This document shows positions 25,656-34,095 of a DNA stretch of 64,000 nt, piece by piece. The stretch covers positions 558,001 to 622,000 of the forward strand of contig NZ_JAIUKZ010000015.1 in the NCBI RefSeq assembly GCF_020165985.1, in the 5' to 3' direction. The position numbers and the translations under genes are program-made. Each line of letters opens with the position of its first letter. Within the stretch, counting starts at the first letter, position 1. Below the pieces are notes generated by a model, which had not been told where the DNA came from, did not search any database, and saw only the letters and a list, made by a program, of their open reading frames with translations. This stretch comes from Bacillus sp. RAR_GA_16 (GTDB taxonomy: Bacteria > Bacillota > Bacilli > Bacillales > Guptibacillaceae).

Positions 25656-26321
25656 TTATTGAATGATCTTTTTTTCTTTTGCTTCTTTCAACCAATCTGG
25701 AAATTCATTTAGAAGATTATTGTACAACACTTCGTCACTTGTCCGGTCAATATCCTCTATATGGAAGAAGTTGGCGTTATCAATGAATCTTCCCGTCATT
25801 GTATCTAATTTTTCTAGAACGTCAAAATTCGAATCTCCTATACCAATAAACTGCCAAAAAAGTGGTTGGTCTGAGGATTCAACAATAGCCTTCTTAATGC
25901 CACGTTTACAGCCGCCATCATTAATAAACACAATAAATACCGGTTCTTTAGAAGGATCCTCTTTGACATATTTCTCAATCACGTCTTCCATGACTTGAGG
26001 TTCATCGTTTCTACCAAATTTATGAACGAGGTCGTTCGAAAGAATTTGGCGATCCACATACCCTTCAAAATCAAATTCTGTTACAGGCTTCAATCGACTA
26101 AACTCGTTGTCGTATACCCACACATCTAGTGAACCATCATCATCGAATTGACTTGCGACTGCAAGAACACGCTCGACTACTTTTTGAACGACGCCTTCTT
26201 TGTATAGTTTTCGCATGGAACCACTGATATCTAGGACAAGACCTACTCTTGCGACAACTTGATCAAGATTTTTCTTCTTTAACACAATACCTGCGTTCTT
26301 TTTCATTAATGTAATACTCAT
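25656..26321 (-). CDS. vWA domain protein (TerF/TerY-like)
   Basis: 221 residues, a single von Willebrand A domain: VGLVLDISGSMRKLYKEG holds the DxSGS MIDAS metal site near residue 30, and VFIVFINDGG supplies the further strand near 125. The vWA-TerF subfamily is confined to Ter loci, where it is thought to assemble metal-dependent complexes. It lies 18 nt downstream of the ATP-grasp gene. A 250-nt gap with the sigma-W promoter separates it from yceC. Confidence 0.88.
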   Translation of the reverse strand: MSITLMKKNAGIVLKKKNLDQVVARVGLVLDISGSMRKLYKEGVVQKVVERVLAVASQFDDDGSLDVWVYDNEFSRLKPVTEFDFEGYVDRQILSNDLVHKFGRNDEPQVMEDVIEKYVKEDPSKEPVFIVFINDGGCKRGIKKAIVESSDQPLFWQFIGIGDSNFDVLEKLDTMTGRFIDNANFFHIEDIDRTSDEVLYNNLLNEFPDWLKEAKEKKIIQ

Positions 26322-26339
26322 CTGGTTACCTCCATCCTA

Positions 26340-27374
26340 TTAAGAAAGAACAACTTCTTTTTCGATATGACTGGCGCGTATCCCCATTTCTGGATCTAAC
26401 TTAAGAAATTCATTTCCACCATTTTGCAACAACTTGATCGCTTCAAAAGGAATGTTAACGCCTGACAAACAGCTAATATTTAGTCCGCCGGCCATTCGTG
26501 GATTAATTTCAAGAAGCTTAGGAACACCGTTGCTGAATTTCACTTGAATATTCGAAATGTAATCGATTTGATACTCTTGATGAATGGCCCGTGCAATTTG
26601 GAGTAACTCCTCATTATCCTCAAGCTCCCTCACTCGACCTTCTACCTTCTTTCGAGGTATAGCAAGATGGAGTTCGCCATTATACGCAAGGCAGTCGATG
26701 CTATACTCATATCCATCTAAATACTCAAGAACCATCAAATCTTGAAAAGACTCTTGCTGACTTAAGATCGAGCATGCATGTTCAAACGAAATTCTTCTCG
26801 AGACCCCTTCTGTCAGAAGCTCATCAATCGTTTCCTGCCCCTCTTTTATCACTCGAAAACCATTCGCACCTTCACCAATGACAGGTTTAAAACAAACGGT
26901 ATGACCTTTCTCTCGAAGGAAATGGTACGCTTTTTTGAAATCTTCCACTTTGTTAACTACCGCATAATCCGGAAGAGGCACGATTGATTTCCCTAGTTCT
27001 TTTTCTTTTATTAAAATGGATTGGTACATAGCCGCTTTGTTGTCCATGAGAGCCATTAGTTCTGCATTACATACGAGAACTTTTACACCAATGCTGTGGA
27101 ATTTCGAGAGGTTCTTTGAAATGAGGACATTTTCTTTGCGCGGAATAAACAAATCGATCTTCTTATCGATACACGTTTGCAGGCAGTACTCAACATAGTC
27201 CTGACCATGTAGAACCGGTTCGACAAAGGCATGATCGCAGTACTGTAAATACAAGGCATCTTCATTTGGATGTGAACCATACACTTCAAACACTCTACCA
27301 TCTTTGTTATGTCGAATCAGTTCTATGTAATGTGCCACCGTTGTAAACCATCGATTAAACCAAATTTTCGTCAT
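26340..27374 (-). CDS. ATP-grasp domain protein (Ter module)
   Basis: 344 residues. VCFKPVIGEGANGFRVI is the ATP-grasp glycine-rich lid (near residue 160), EYLDGYEYSIDCLAY the middle, and LLEINPRMAGGLN the Mg-binding end (near 290). ATP-grasp enzymes ligate a carboxylate to an amine or thiol through an acyl-phosphate. The N-terminal 120 residues form a pre-ATP-grasp domain. It probably acts on the locus's metabolite; the substrate is unknown. Confidence 0.87.
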   Translation of the reverse strand: MTKIWFNRWFTTVAHYIELIRHNKDGRVFEVYGSHPNEDALYLQYCDHAFVEPVLHGQDYVEYCLQTCIDKKIDLFIPRKENVLISKNLSKFHSIGVKVLVCNAELMALMDNKAAMYQSILIKEKELGKSIVPLPDYAVVNKVEDFKKAYHFLREKGHTVCFKPVIGEGANGFRVIKEGQETIDELLTEGVSRRISFEHACSILSQQESFQDLMVLEYLDGYEYSIDCLAYNGELHLAIPRKKVEGRVRELEDNEELLQIARAIHQEYQIDYISNIQVKFSNGVPKLLEINPRMAGGLNISCLSGVNIPFEAIKLLQNGGNEFLKLDPEMGIRASHIEKEVVLS

Positions 27375-27401
27375 GTTCTTCTCCTTCTTTTCATTGAAAC
27401 C

Positions 27402-28076
27402 CTATTTCGACCCAGCAACCCACCGCATCTTCCACTTGTAAGCACGGTCCATTTGCTGATGACCGCTGAAATACTCAACAAGCCGCCTTACTTTAAATGT
27501 TTTATTGTTTATATTCTCGATCATGGCGATCGCACACATATTTTGACCATTTCGATGCTCATCTAACTTGACTGTGATGTCTTCTCCATCATCGTAGGTT
27601 AACCTGACCACACCATCGGCTTCCGACCAATTTGCTGCTCCTTCGTAGATAAACGCATAGATAAGAATTCGCTTAATTTCAGAAATACGGCTACCATTTA
27701 TTCGCAAATTCTCGCCACCCGTTACCGCTCCCGTTCGATCATCCGCATCCAATTGCATATAGGGAGTTTGCTCAAACGATCCAAAGGCATCCCCAAGCGC
27801 TTGAACACACCCTTTCTTTCCATTCTTTAGTTCATAGAGGCAACCAAGATCAAGATCCGTATGTTGAGATTGCGTTTTGTTATTAAACAGTTTTGAGAAA
27901 AAACCTGAGGGTTGCTCATTGCTTCCCATACTCCAATTAAGATTAACCAGTATCTCTCCTAGAGGCATGCTAGATTTAGAGAGGTTAATCGATTCTCCCT
28001 TTTTCTTTAATTCAATCATTTTGACACCCCAATCCGTGAAATCATATTCCAATTTTAAACATTCGACACATTTCAA
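27402..28076 (-). CDS. TerD-like protein with extended N-terminus
   Basis: 224 residues from a TTG at 28076 that has AAAAAGGAG only 4 nt upstream; an ATG at 28019 (205 residues) has a weak GGGGTG site. IELKKKGESINLSKSS and GEILVNLNWS are a divergent TerD start. DLDLGCLYELKNG keeps the acidic motif, and DDRTGAVTGGENLRI the second. The optional N-terminus contains KCVEC, a single CxxC. First gene of the locus on this strand. It pairs with the ATP-grasp gene 27 nt downstream. Confidence 0.75.
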   Translation of the reverse strand: MKCVECLKLEYDFTDWGVKMIELKKKGESINLSKSSMPLGEILVNLNWSMGSNEQPSGFFSKLFNNKTQSQHTDLDLGCLYELKNGKKGCVQALGDAFGSFEQTPYMQLDADDRTGAVTGGENLRINGSRISEIKRILIYAFIYEGAANWSEADGVVRLTYDDGEDITVKLDEHRNGQNMCAIAMIENINNKTFKVRRLVEYFSGHQQMDRAYKWKMRWVAGSK

Positions 28077-28133
28077 AATACTCCTTTTTTCGTCAAAAAA
28101 TAGTTTGTTCCATGCAAAAAACCTAACGAAAAA

Positions 28134-28164
28134 GAGTTAGATCAAGAAAAACGTGATCTAACTC
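28134..28164 (-). terminator. Hairpin with T tract upstream of the Ter locus
   Basis: GAGTTAGATCA / TGATCTAACTC, 11-bp perfect stem with a 9-nt loop; five T follow on the minus strand. It may end lacI-type transcription or attenuate the Ter leader. Confidence 0.65.
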
Positions 28165-28170
28165 CCTTTA

Positions 28171-28209
28171 TTCGACAAATCTTGAGCTTTATCGGGTGGT
28201 GACAGGCAC
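28171..28209 (+). repeat. 39-nt dispersed intergenic element, copy 1
   Basis: TTCGACA, 15 variable nt, then CGGGTGGTGACAGGCAC. Same length and ends as copies at 30417 and 37082. Confidence 0.7.
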
Positions 28210-28324
28210 TACTAAAGAAATACGGTCGAAAAACCATTTCTCAGTTTGTTATTTAAAAATAATGTCCGATTTAGTTTAATCAGAAAAAATAAATCCCCTT
28301 TATTGAGAACGGTTTCTTGAACAG

Positions 28325-29350
28325 CTAAAAAAATAATTTGTTCTTTAGGTGTTTACAAGAGTCTCTTTCCATTAACTCAACTGGGATGATTTCTTCTGTA
28401 ATGATTTTTTTCTTTTGGATGATTTGCTTCATCAGAAGCTGAGTGGCACGAACACCAATGGCATCTGTATCCTGTTTAATGGTTGTTAATTTCGGTGTGA
28501 CATAGCTCGCCATTTCGATATCGTCATAACCGATGATTGAGAGATCATCCGGGATGTTGTATCCTCTTTTCTTAGCCGCTTCCATTGCCCCTATTGCCAT
28601 ATGGTCTCCCGCTACAAAGACAGCTGTAGGCGGTTCATTTAAATCAAGAAGTTTATCCATGGCTTTGGCACCTTCTTCGATAGAAAACATTCCACCATTA
28701 ACAAGGTAGCCTTCTAAAACCGGTAGGTTTAACTTCTTCATTGCATCTGTATACCCTTGAATTCTTACTTGGCCAGCGTAGATTGATGGCTCACCGGAAA
28801 TATGTGCAATCTTTGTATGACCGAGCTCATACAAGTAGTTAATCGCTAGCGCACCGCCTGAAAGATTATCAGAGAAAACAACGCTACAGTTTCGATTACT
28901 CATGTCAATGACGACAATCGGAATGCTAGCATCAATCATTTCTTGCACCTGTGGATCATTCGGATCTGAACAGATAACCACAATCCCATCCACACCTCGA
29001 TACATAAAATGCTCAAGGTAACTCGATCCTCTGTTCCGAAGGTTTCTGGAAGCAAGAATGAGATCATAGCCTTCCTTCTCAGCATGCTTACGGAAACTTT
29101 CAATAACAGCACTGAAAAACGGATGCTTCATTCCAATCTCATTGTCTTCCGAAAACATAACACCTATGGTCCATGATTTCTTCGTTGAGAGCGATTGTGC
29201 ATGTGCATTTGGTAGATAGCCCATTTCAGCAGCAGTATCAAGAATGGCCTGTCGCGTTTTCTTGCTCACATCAGGATAATTGTTAAGAGCTTTAGAAACG
29301 GTCGTACTTGAAAATCCAGTTTTTTTTGCTAAATCATAGATTGTTATCAT
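28325..29350 (-). CDS. LacI family transcriptional regulator
   Basis: 341 residues: N-terminal LacI helix-turn-helix (TIYDLAKKTGFSSTTVSKALN, residues 3-23), hinge near 50-60, and a periplasmic-binding-like sensor domain (IGVMFSEDNEIG, GVDGIVVICSDPND, GYDDIEMASYVTPKLTTI). It probably senses a sugar or sugar derivative. Its own operator-like palindrome and promoter lie directly upstream, so it is likely autoregulated. No sugar-utilisation gene adjoins it; the nearest candidates are the alpha/beta hydrolase and distant genes. The ATG follows GGAGAC-type purines weakly. Confidence 0.88.
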   Translation of the reverse strand: MITIYDLAKKTGFSSTTVSKALNNYPDVSKKTRQAILDTAAEMGYLPNAHAQSLSTKKSWTIGVMFSEDNEIGMKHPFFSAVIESFRKHAEKEGYDLILASRNLRNRGSSYLEHFMYRGVDGIVVICSDPNDPQVQEMIDASIPIVVIDMSNRNCSVVFSDNLSGGALAINYLYELGHTKIAHISGEPSIYAGQVRIQGYTDAMKKLNLPVLEGYLVNGGMFSIEEGAKAMDKLLDLNEPPTAVFVAGDHMAIGAMEAAKKRGYNIPDDLSIIGYDDIEMASYVTPKLTTIKQDTDAIGVRATQLLMKQIIQKKKIITEEIIPVELMERDSCKHLKNKLFF

Positions 29351-29367
29351 CTTGGTCTCCTCTGGAT

Positions 29368-29381
29368 CGAAAGCGCTTTCG
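29368..29381. promoter_or_regulatory. LacI-type operator (autoregulatory candidate)
   Basis: A perfect 14-nt palindrome CGAAAGCGCTTTCG with the central CG typical of LacI/CcpA sites, 17 nt before the regulator's ATG and downstream of its promoter. Confidence 0.75.
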
Positions 29382-29389
29382 TTGATGTT

Positions 29390-29418
29390 ATTATAGCTCA
29401 GCCTTTTTGGTTAAGCAA
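29390..29418 (-). promoter_or_regulatory. Sigma-A promoter of the LacI-family gene
   Basis: Minus strand TTGCTT (29418-29413), 17-nt spacer, TATAAT (29395-29390). Confidence 0.75.
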
Positions 29419-29454
29419 TCGCTTTTTTTCTAAAAATAAGAAAGTTTTTTTGCT

Positions 29455-29487
29455 GATAAAAAAGACAAGTAGACTGGCTACTTGTCT
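29455..29487 (-). terminator. Terminator of the alpha/beta hydrolase gene
   Basis: AGACAAGTAG / CTACTTGTCT, perfect 10-bp stem, followed by six T on the minus strand. Confidence 0.88.
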
Positions 29488-29497
29488 CTACGATGAG

Positions 29498-30304
29498 TTA
29501 TTTTAGATTACCGATAAATTCATCCACAACTCGATTAAATCGATCCGTTTCTTCTATAAAAGGACAGTGACAGCTTTCTTCAAAAACGACAAGCTTTGCA
29601 TCGGGAATTTCTTTTTCTAAATGTTCTCCAGCTGCTACTGGTATAAGCTTTTCTTCTTTTCCAAAACATAATAAAGTTGGTTTCGTAATCTGATTTAAAT
29701 AAGGACGGCAGTCAATGATGGATTGATCGAAAAGAATGGCGCTAGCAATGGAAGCCGGCATTTTCGTTGTTTCTTCTACCATCCACTCGAGCTCAGTTTG
29801 AGACCGCTCCTCTTTAAACATGAGAGGAATAAAGCCTTGAAGTAGCCCCTTCTGATCGGATTGAATGTCTCTCATCATCCCTGTAAGTGCCGGGAGATCG
29901 AATGCACCAATCTCAAAATCAGCCCATTTGAAGTCAGATGCGAGTTCATCCACAATGACCGTACCTTTCACATTCTCTTCTCCGAACTGATGCAAGTATT
30001 CCCAAATAACAAAGGCTCCCATTGACCAACCGACTAATGTGACTTCCTTTAGATGAAGCTGATCAATAAATTTCTTTAAATCACGAGCATAGTTAGCCAC
30101 TGTGTGTCCCGTTTGAACGTGAGAGGATTGGCCATGCCCTCTTAAATCTAAAGAAATCGCACGATATTTTTGCCTAAAGTACGGTAGTTGCTTTTTGAAA
30201 AAGCGGCTACTCATCCAAACGCCATGAATGAAAATGACAGGCTGCCCCATACCAACATCTTCATAATAAATCTCTACATCATCTTCAATATTCAAAAATG
30301 GCAC
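29498..30304 (-). CDS. Alpha/beta fold hydrolase
   Basis: 268 residues. VIFIHGVWMSSRFFKKQLPYF is the oxyanion region, LDLRGHGQSS follows, VGWSMGAFV is the nucleophile elbow (Ser near 96), and ESCHCPFIEE holds the catalytic histidine. It belongs to the BioH/esterase-like group; the substrate is unknown. The GTG start at 30304 is favoured by AGGAGG 7 nt upstream; the frame continues to 30427 through a poor, repeat-containing region. Confidence 0.82.
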   Translation of the reverse strand: MPFLNIEDDVEIYYEDVGMGQPVIFIHGVWMSSRFFKKQLPYFRQKYRAISLDLRGHGQSSHVQTGHTVANYARDLKKFIDQLHLKEVTLVGWSMGAFVIWEYLHQFGEENVKGTVIVDELASDFKWADFEIGAFDLPALTGMMRDIQSDQKGLLQGFIPLMFKEERSQTELEWMVEETTKMPASIASAILFDQSIIDCRPYLNQITKPTLLCFGKEEKLIPVAAGEHLEKEIPDAKLVVFEESCHCPFIEETDRFNRVVDEFIGNLK

Positions 30305-30416
30305 TGGTACCCCTCCTATAAATAAGAAATAATTGCCGTTAATCTTGATCAACTCGAGTGTATCACAAGCATCATACGATACGTATGCAAGGAACACGCC
30401 TTTTATCCATCTATTG

Positions 30417-30455
30417 CTCGACAGCATTCGAGCTCGTTCGGGTGGTGACAGGCAC
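30417..30455 (+). repeat. 39-nt dispersed intergenic element, copy 2
   Basis: CTCGACA, 15 variable nt, CGGGTGGTGACAGGCAC; lies upstream of the PH-domain gene. Confidence 0.7.
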
Positions 30456-30508
30456 GACCTATGATAGAATAAGAGAGACGACCATTTAAATGTGAAGGAG
30501 GAGTTACA

Positions 30509-30886
30509 ATGGGTATTTTAAGCGGATTTATGGGAAATGCTTCAACGGTGAAGAAAGAAGATGTGAAGAAAGAGCTATCTAACATTCTTTCAGAAACAGA
30601 AGAGGTGAATGCCGCATTTAAGCTGGTGAGAGATTTAATTGTCTTTACAGATAAACGACTTTTGTTCGTGGACAAGCAAGGCATGACAGGTAAAAAAGTC
30701 GAATACCACTCTGTTCCCTACAAGAGTATCTCGCACTTCAGTATTGAGACAGCAGGACACTTTGATCTTGATGCAGAGCTTAAAATCTGGATTTCCAGTT
30801 CACAGGCTCCTACCTTCTCGAAGCAGTTTAAGAAAGATGATAGCATCTACACGATTCAAAAGATCCTTACTGAACTTTGTGGATGA
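30509..30886 (+). CDS. PH domain-containing protein (bacterial PH, YvbH-like)
   Basis: 125 residues with the bacterial pleckstrin-homology (bPH_1) pattern: VRDLIVFTDKRLLFVDKQGMTGKKVEYHSVPYKSI is spread over residues 42-76, then HFDLDAELKIWIS. No signal peptide or membrane segment is seen. Such small proteins are widespread in Bacillus and their role is not established. The ATG follows GGAGGAG by 7 nt. Copy 2 of the 39-nt element lies just upstream and may contribute promoter sequence. Confidence 0.82.
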   Translation: MGILSGFMGNASTVKKEDVKKELSNILSETEEVNAAFKLVRDLIVFTDKRLLFVDKQGMTGKKVEYHSVPYKSISHFSIETAGHFDLDAELKIWISSSQAPTFSKQFKKDDSIYTIQKILTELCG

Positions 30887-30895
30887 GTCCCCATA

Positions 30896-30949
30896 AGATA
30901 GAAAAGCAGTATCCCTTCCATACGGGGGATTCTGCTTTTCTATCTTTTT
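30896..30949. terminator. Bidirectional terminator
   Basis: AGATAGAAAAGCAG and CTGCTTTTCTATCT, 14-bp arms with an inner ATCCC/GGGGAT pairing, between the convergent PH-domain and nhaC genes. Confidence 0.88.
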
Positions 30950-30962
30950 GCTAACATACCTA

Positions 30963-32396
30963 CTATCCAACATCCTCTACCTTATCTTCATCCTTAACCC
31001 AATTCATTCTCTCTTCTTTCGTCATATAAGCAATTGTTAAACCACTCCACGCAAAGATAATCGATAGAACCGGAACAAGATAGTTCAAAATCGCATAAGG
31101 AGCATATTCTAGAACCGATACGCCTAACGTACCAAATATGAATACAGCACACGTATTCCATGGAACAAACACAGAAGTTAATGTCCCTCCATCTTCAATC
31201 GCACGTGATAAATTTTTTGGATGAAGATTTAACTCTCTATATCTTTTTACATACATCCTGCCTGGGAGTACGACTGAAATATACTGCTCTGCTGTTAGAA
31301 CATTTGTAGCAAACGCAGACATCACCGTCGTTGTTAATAACCCCTTCGCTGTCTTCGCTATTTTAATAATTTGAGTTACGATTGCATCAAGCATTCCCGT
31401 ATTCTCCAGTATGCCACCAAACGTCATAGCACAAATAACGAGTGATACGGTGTACATCATATCGTCAATACCACCGCGATTAAATAGTTCATCGATTGTT
31501 GCATTTCCCGTTTCGATGGAAAAGCCGCTTTGTAATGTATTCACAGCTGTTCCAACATCCCCACCCTGCACAAAAATGTCTGCTAGAAATCCTAGTATAA
31601 TACCAGCCATTAGAGACGGAATAACAGGTACCTTTTTGGAGACCAATCCGATGACGAGAGCTGGGGCTAAAAGCAACCATGGCGAAATAATGAAAGAATC
31701 TTGTAACACATTCATAATCGATTCGATCTTTTCAAAATCAATTTGATTAGAGGCAAACTTTGTACCTAAAAACCCGTATACGCCAAGTGCAATAATAAAT
31801 GCAGGAACGGTTGTATAAGTCATATGCTTAATATGATCAAATAGGTTTGCTCCTACTGTTCCAGAAGCTAGATTCGTGGTATCTGATAGTGGGGACATTT
31901 TATCACCAAAATATGCCCCTGAAATAATCGCACCGGCGACCATACCTGAAGGAATCCCCATACTCATGCCGATTCCCATCCCTGCAATGCCGATTGTTCC
32001 CATCGTTGACCACGAACTTCCAGTTGCGATAGAGACGATCGCACAAATGACGGCAATCGAAACTAAGAAAAAAGCAGGCGATATGAGCTTTAATCCATAA
32101 TAGAACATTGTGGCAACAATGCCACCGCCTATCCAGGCCCCTATCACTATCCCTACAAGAATGATGATCACCACCGCTGGTAACGAAAGACGGATCCCTT
32201 TATAAATACTAGATTCAATCTCGCCCCAGCTATAACCAACAAACCACGCTATGAAAGCGGAAACAATAGCGCCTAAAATGAGAGGAATATGAGCACTTCC
32301 TTCAAATACGATGATGGTAAAACACATTGCGATAATCATAGCTATAAACGGAATAATTGCTAAACCAAAAGTCATCTGTTTGCCGGTTCTCCTCAT
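30963..32396 (-). CDS. nhaC: NhaC family Na+/H+ antiporter-type transporter
   Basis: 477 residues with 11-12 hydrophobic segments and the NhaC pattern ATGSSWSTMGTIGIAGMGIG near residue 125, GAYFGDKMSPLSDTTNLA near 165, and FATNVLTAEQYISVVLPGRMY near 355. Members include NhaC, MleN (malate/lactate) and relatives exchanging organic acids or amino acids. It lies 82 nt after the small beta-barrel gene and could be the fourth gene of the rocD-rocG transcript. If so, an amino-acid exchange role is possible. GGAGG precedes the ATG by 7 nt. Confidence 0.85.
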   Translation of the reverse strand: MRRTGKQMTFGLAIIPFIAMIIAMCFTIIVFEGSAHIPLILGAIVSAFIAWFVGYSWGEIESSIYKGIRLSLPAVVIIILVGIVIGAWIGGGIVATMFYYGLKLISPAFFLVSIAVICAIVSIATGSSWSTMGTIGIAGMGIGMSMGIPSGMVAGAIISGAYFGDKMSPLSDTTNLASGTVGANLFDHIKHMTYTTVPAFIIALGVYGFLGTKFASNQIDFEKIESIMNVLQDSFIISPWLLLAPALVIGLVSKKVPVIPSLMAGIILGFLADIFVQGGDVGTAVNTLQSGFSIETGNATIDELFNRGGIDDMMYTVSLVICAMTFGGILENTGMLDAIVTQIIKIAKTAKGLLTTTVMSAFATNVLTAEQYISVVLPGRMYVKRYRELNLHPKNLSRAIEDGGTLTSVFVPWNTCAVFIFGTLGVSVLEYAPYAILNYLVPVLSIIFAWSGLTIAYMTKEERMNWVKDEDKVEDVG

Positions 32397-32478
32397 TCAC
32401 TTACCTCCAGTTTAATCCATGGTCTCCCTATGTACCCTTTCTGCCAAAAACAGAAAAGGGTGATGCGTTTCTATTTTA

Positions 32479-32733
32479 TCAGTCGCTACCAGTTATTAGC
32501 AAATCATCTCTTAACGTTCCTAACACTGTAACAGGTGTGACCTCTTCCCCCTCACTCACTTCGATCGAAAGAAGATGCCCACTCACTCCCACATGAACGT
32601 GTTCAAGTTTACCTTCATCTGTCTTAACTAAAAACAAGGCTTCCCACTCATACACGTGATCCAATGGCTGTGTAAGGACCTCCTCAATTGTTCCAACATA
32701 AGGACTGCTGATTGTATGAACGATCTCATTCAT
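32479..32733 (-). CDS. Small protein resembling a biotinyl/lipoyl-type barrel-sandwich domain
   Basis: 84 residues, hypothetical. ISSPYVGTIEEVLTQPLDHV, then EGKLEHVHVGVSGHLLSIEVSEGEEVTP, reads like a barrel-sandwich hybrid with its two symmetrical halves, but the MKM/DKA lysine for biotin or lipoyl attachment is not present. Similar small proteins accompany glutamate dehydrogenase in some Bacillaceae only as far as I can guess. It lies 45 nt after rocG, probably co-transcribed. Confidence 0.6.
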   Translation of the reverse strand: MNEIVHTISSPYVGTIEEVLTQPLDHVYEWEALFLVKTDEGKLEHVHVGVSGHLLSIEVSEGEEVTPVTVLGTLRDDLLITGSD

Positions 32734-32778
32734 TCTTTCATCCTCCCTTTCGTTACAGTAATTCAGAAGCCACTAGAA

Positions 32779-34068
32779 CTAAACCCACCCTCGAAACTTT
32801 GAAGCTTCTGCCATCTTTCGAATGCCTGCCATATAAGCGGCTAACCTTGTATCTACCTGATAAGTTTTGGAGATTTCATAAACTTTTGCAAAAGACTCAA
32901 CGATTACTTTTCGCAACCTTGCTTCTACTTCTTCCTCGCTCCAATAGTACCCCTGATTATTTTGGACCCATTCAAAATACGAGACTGTCACACCACCTGA
33001 ACTTGCAAGCACATCAGGAACAAGTAGTATACCTCGCTTTGTTAAAATTTTGGTGGCCTCGATTGTTGTCGGTCCATTTGCAGCTTCTACGACTATAGAA
33101 GCTTTAATAGCTGCTGCATTATCAATTGTAATTTGATTGGAAATCGCAGCTGGAACAAGAATATCGCAATCGAGTTCAAGTAACTCCTTATTCGTAATCG
33201 TATTCTTAAACAACGTTGTCACCGTTCCAAAACTATCACGACGATCCAGCAAATCATCAATATCTAATCCATCGGCATCATAGATCGCACCATAAGCATC
33301 AGAGATTCCAATGATTTTAGCCCCTGCATCATGCATGAATTTCGCTAAGAAACTACCAGCATTTCCAAATCCCTGAATGACGACACGCGCTCCCTCTAGC
33401 TTGATTCCTTTTTTTCTAGCAGCCTCTTCAATACAAATCGTTACACCACGTGCTGTTGCCGTTTCTCTTCCATGAGAACCACCAAGCACTACTGGTTTCC
33501 CCGTAATGAAGCCTGGAGAATCAAATTCACGGATTCGACTGTATTCATCCATCATCCAGGCCATAATTTGAGAATTTGTGAAAACATCTGGAGCAGGAAT
33601 ATCTTTTGTCGGACCAACGATCTGGCTGATTGCGCGAACATAGCCACGACTCAACCGTTCCAATTCACGGAACGACATCTCACGAGGATCACAAATGATG
33701 CCGCCCTTGCCTCCCCCGTAAGGTAAATTGGCGATTCCACATTTTAAACTCATCCATAAAGATAATGCTTTTACTTCATCCTCATTCACCTCTGGATGAA
33801 ATCGCACTCCACCTTTTGTCGGTCCCACCGCATCATTATGCTGGGACCGATATCCGGTGAAAATTCGAATCTTATCATTATCCATTCGAACCGGAATGCG
33901 GACAGTTAGCATTCTCATTGGTTCTTTTAAAAGCTCATACATCTCATCTGAATAGCCGAGTTGATCCAGCGCTTCCTTCACGACGACTTGTGTGGAATGA
34001 AATAAATTCAGTGATTCCGTATCTTGTTTTTCAGCCTGCTTGAATTGTTGGCTAACTGCCGCTTCCAT
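32779..34068 (-). CDS. rocG: Glutamate dehydrogenase, catabolic type
   Basis: 429 residues, family-typical length. GGVRFHPEVNEDEVKALSLW is the substrate region, PYGGGKGGIICDP carries the catalytic lysine (near 118), and VVIQGFGNAGSFLAKFMHDAGA is the NAD-binding Rossmann loop (near 220). It deaminates glutamate to 2-oxoglutarate with NAD. Sequence cannot separate RocG from GudB; the symbol rests on its place 27 nt after rocD under a sigma-54 promoter, the arginine/ornithine catabolic context. Confidence 0.9.
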   Translation of the reverse strand: MEAAVSQQFKQAEKQDTESLNLFHSTQVVVKEALDQLGYSDEMYELLKEPMRMLTVRIPVRMDNDKIRIFTGYRSQHNDAVGPTKGGVRFHPEVNEDEVKALSLWMSLKCGIANLPYGGGKGGIICDPREMSFRELERLSRGYVRAISQIVGPTKDIPAPDVFTNSQIMAWMMDEYSRIREFDSPGFITGKPVVLGGSHGRETATARGVTICIEEAARKKGIKLEGARVVIQGFGNAGSFLAKFMHDAGAKIIGISDAYGAIYDADGLDIDDLLDRRDSFGTVTTLFKNTITNKELLELDCDILVPAAISNQITIDNAAAIKASIVVEAANGPTTIEATKILTKRGILLVPDVLASSGGVTVSYFEWVQNNQGYYWSEEEVEARLRKVIVESFAKVYEISKTYQVDTRLAAYMAGIRKMAEASKFRGWV

Positions 34069-34095
34069 TTAGACACCTCATTTTATTTATTGTTC

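Noticed and set aside
32440-32466. Terminator between the small barrel gene and nhaC
   Set aside because: CCCTTTCTG/CAGAAAAGGG pairs, but no T tract follows in the direction of transcription.
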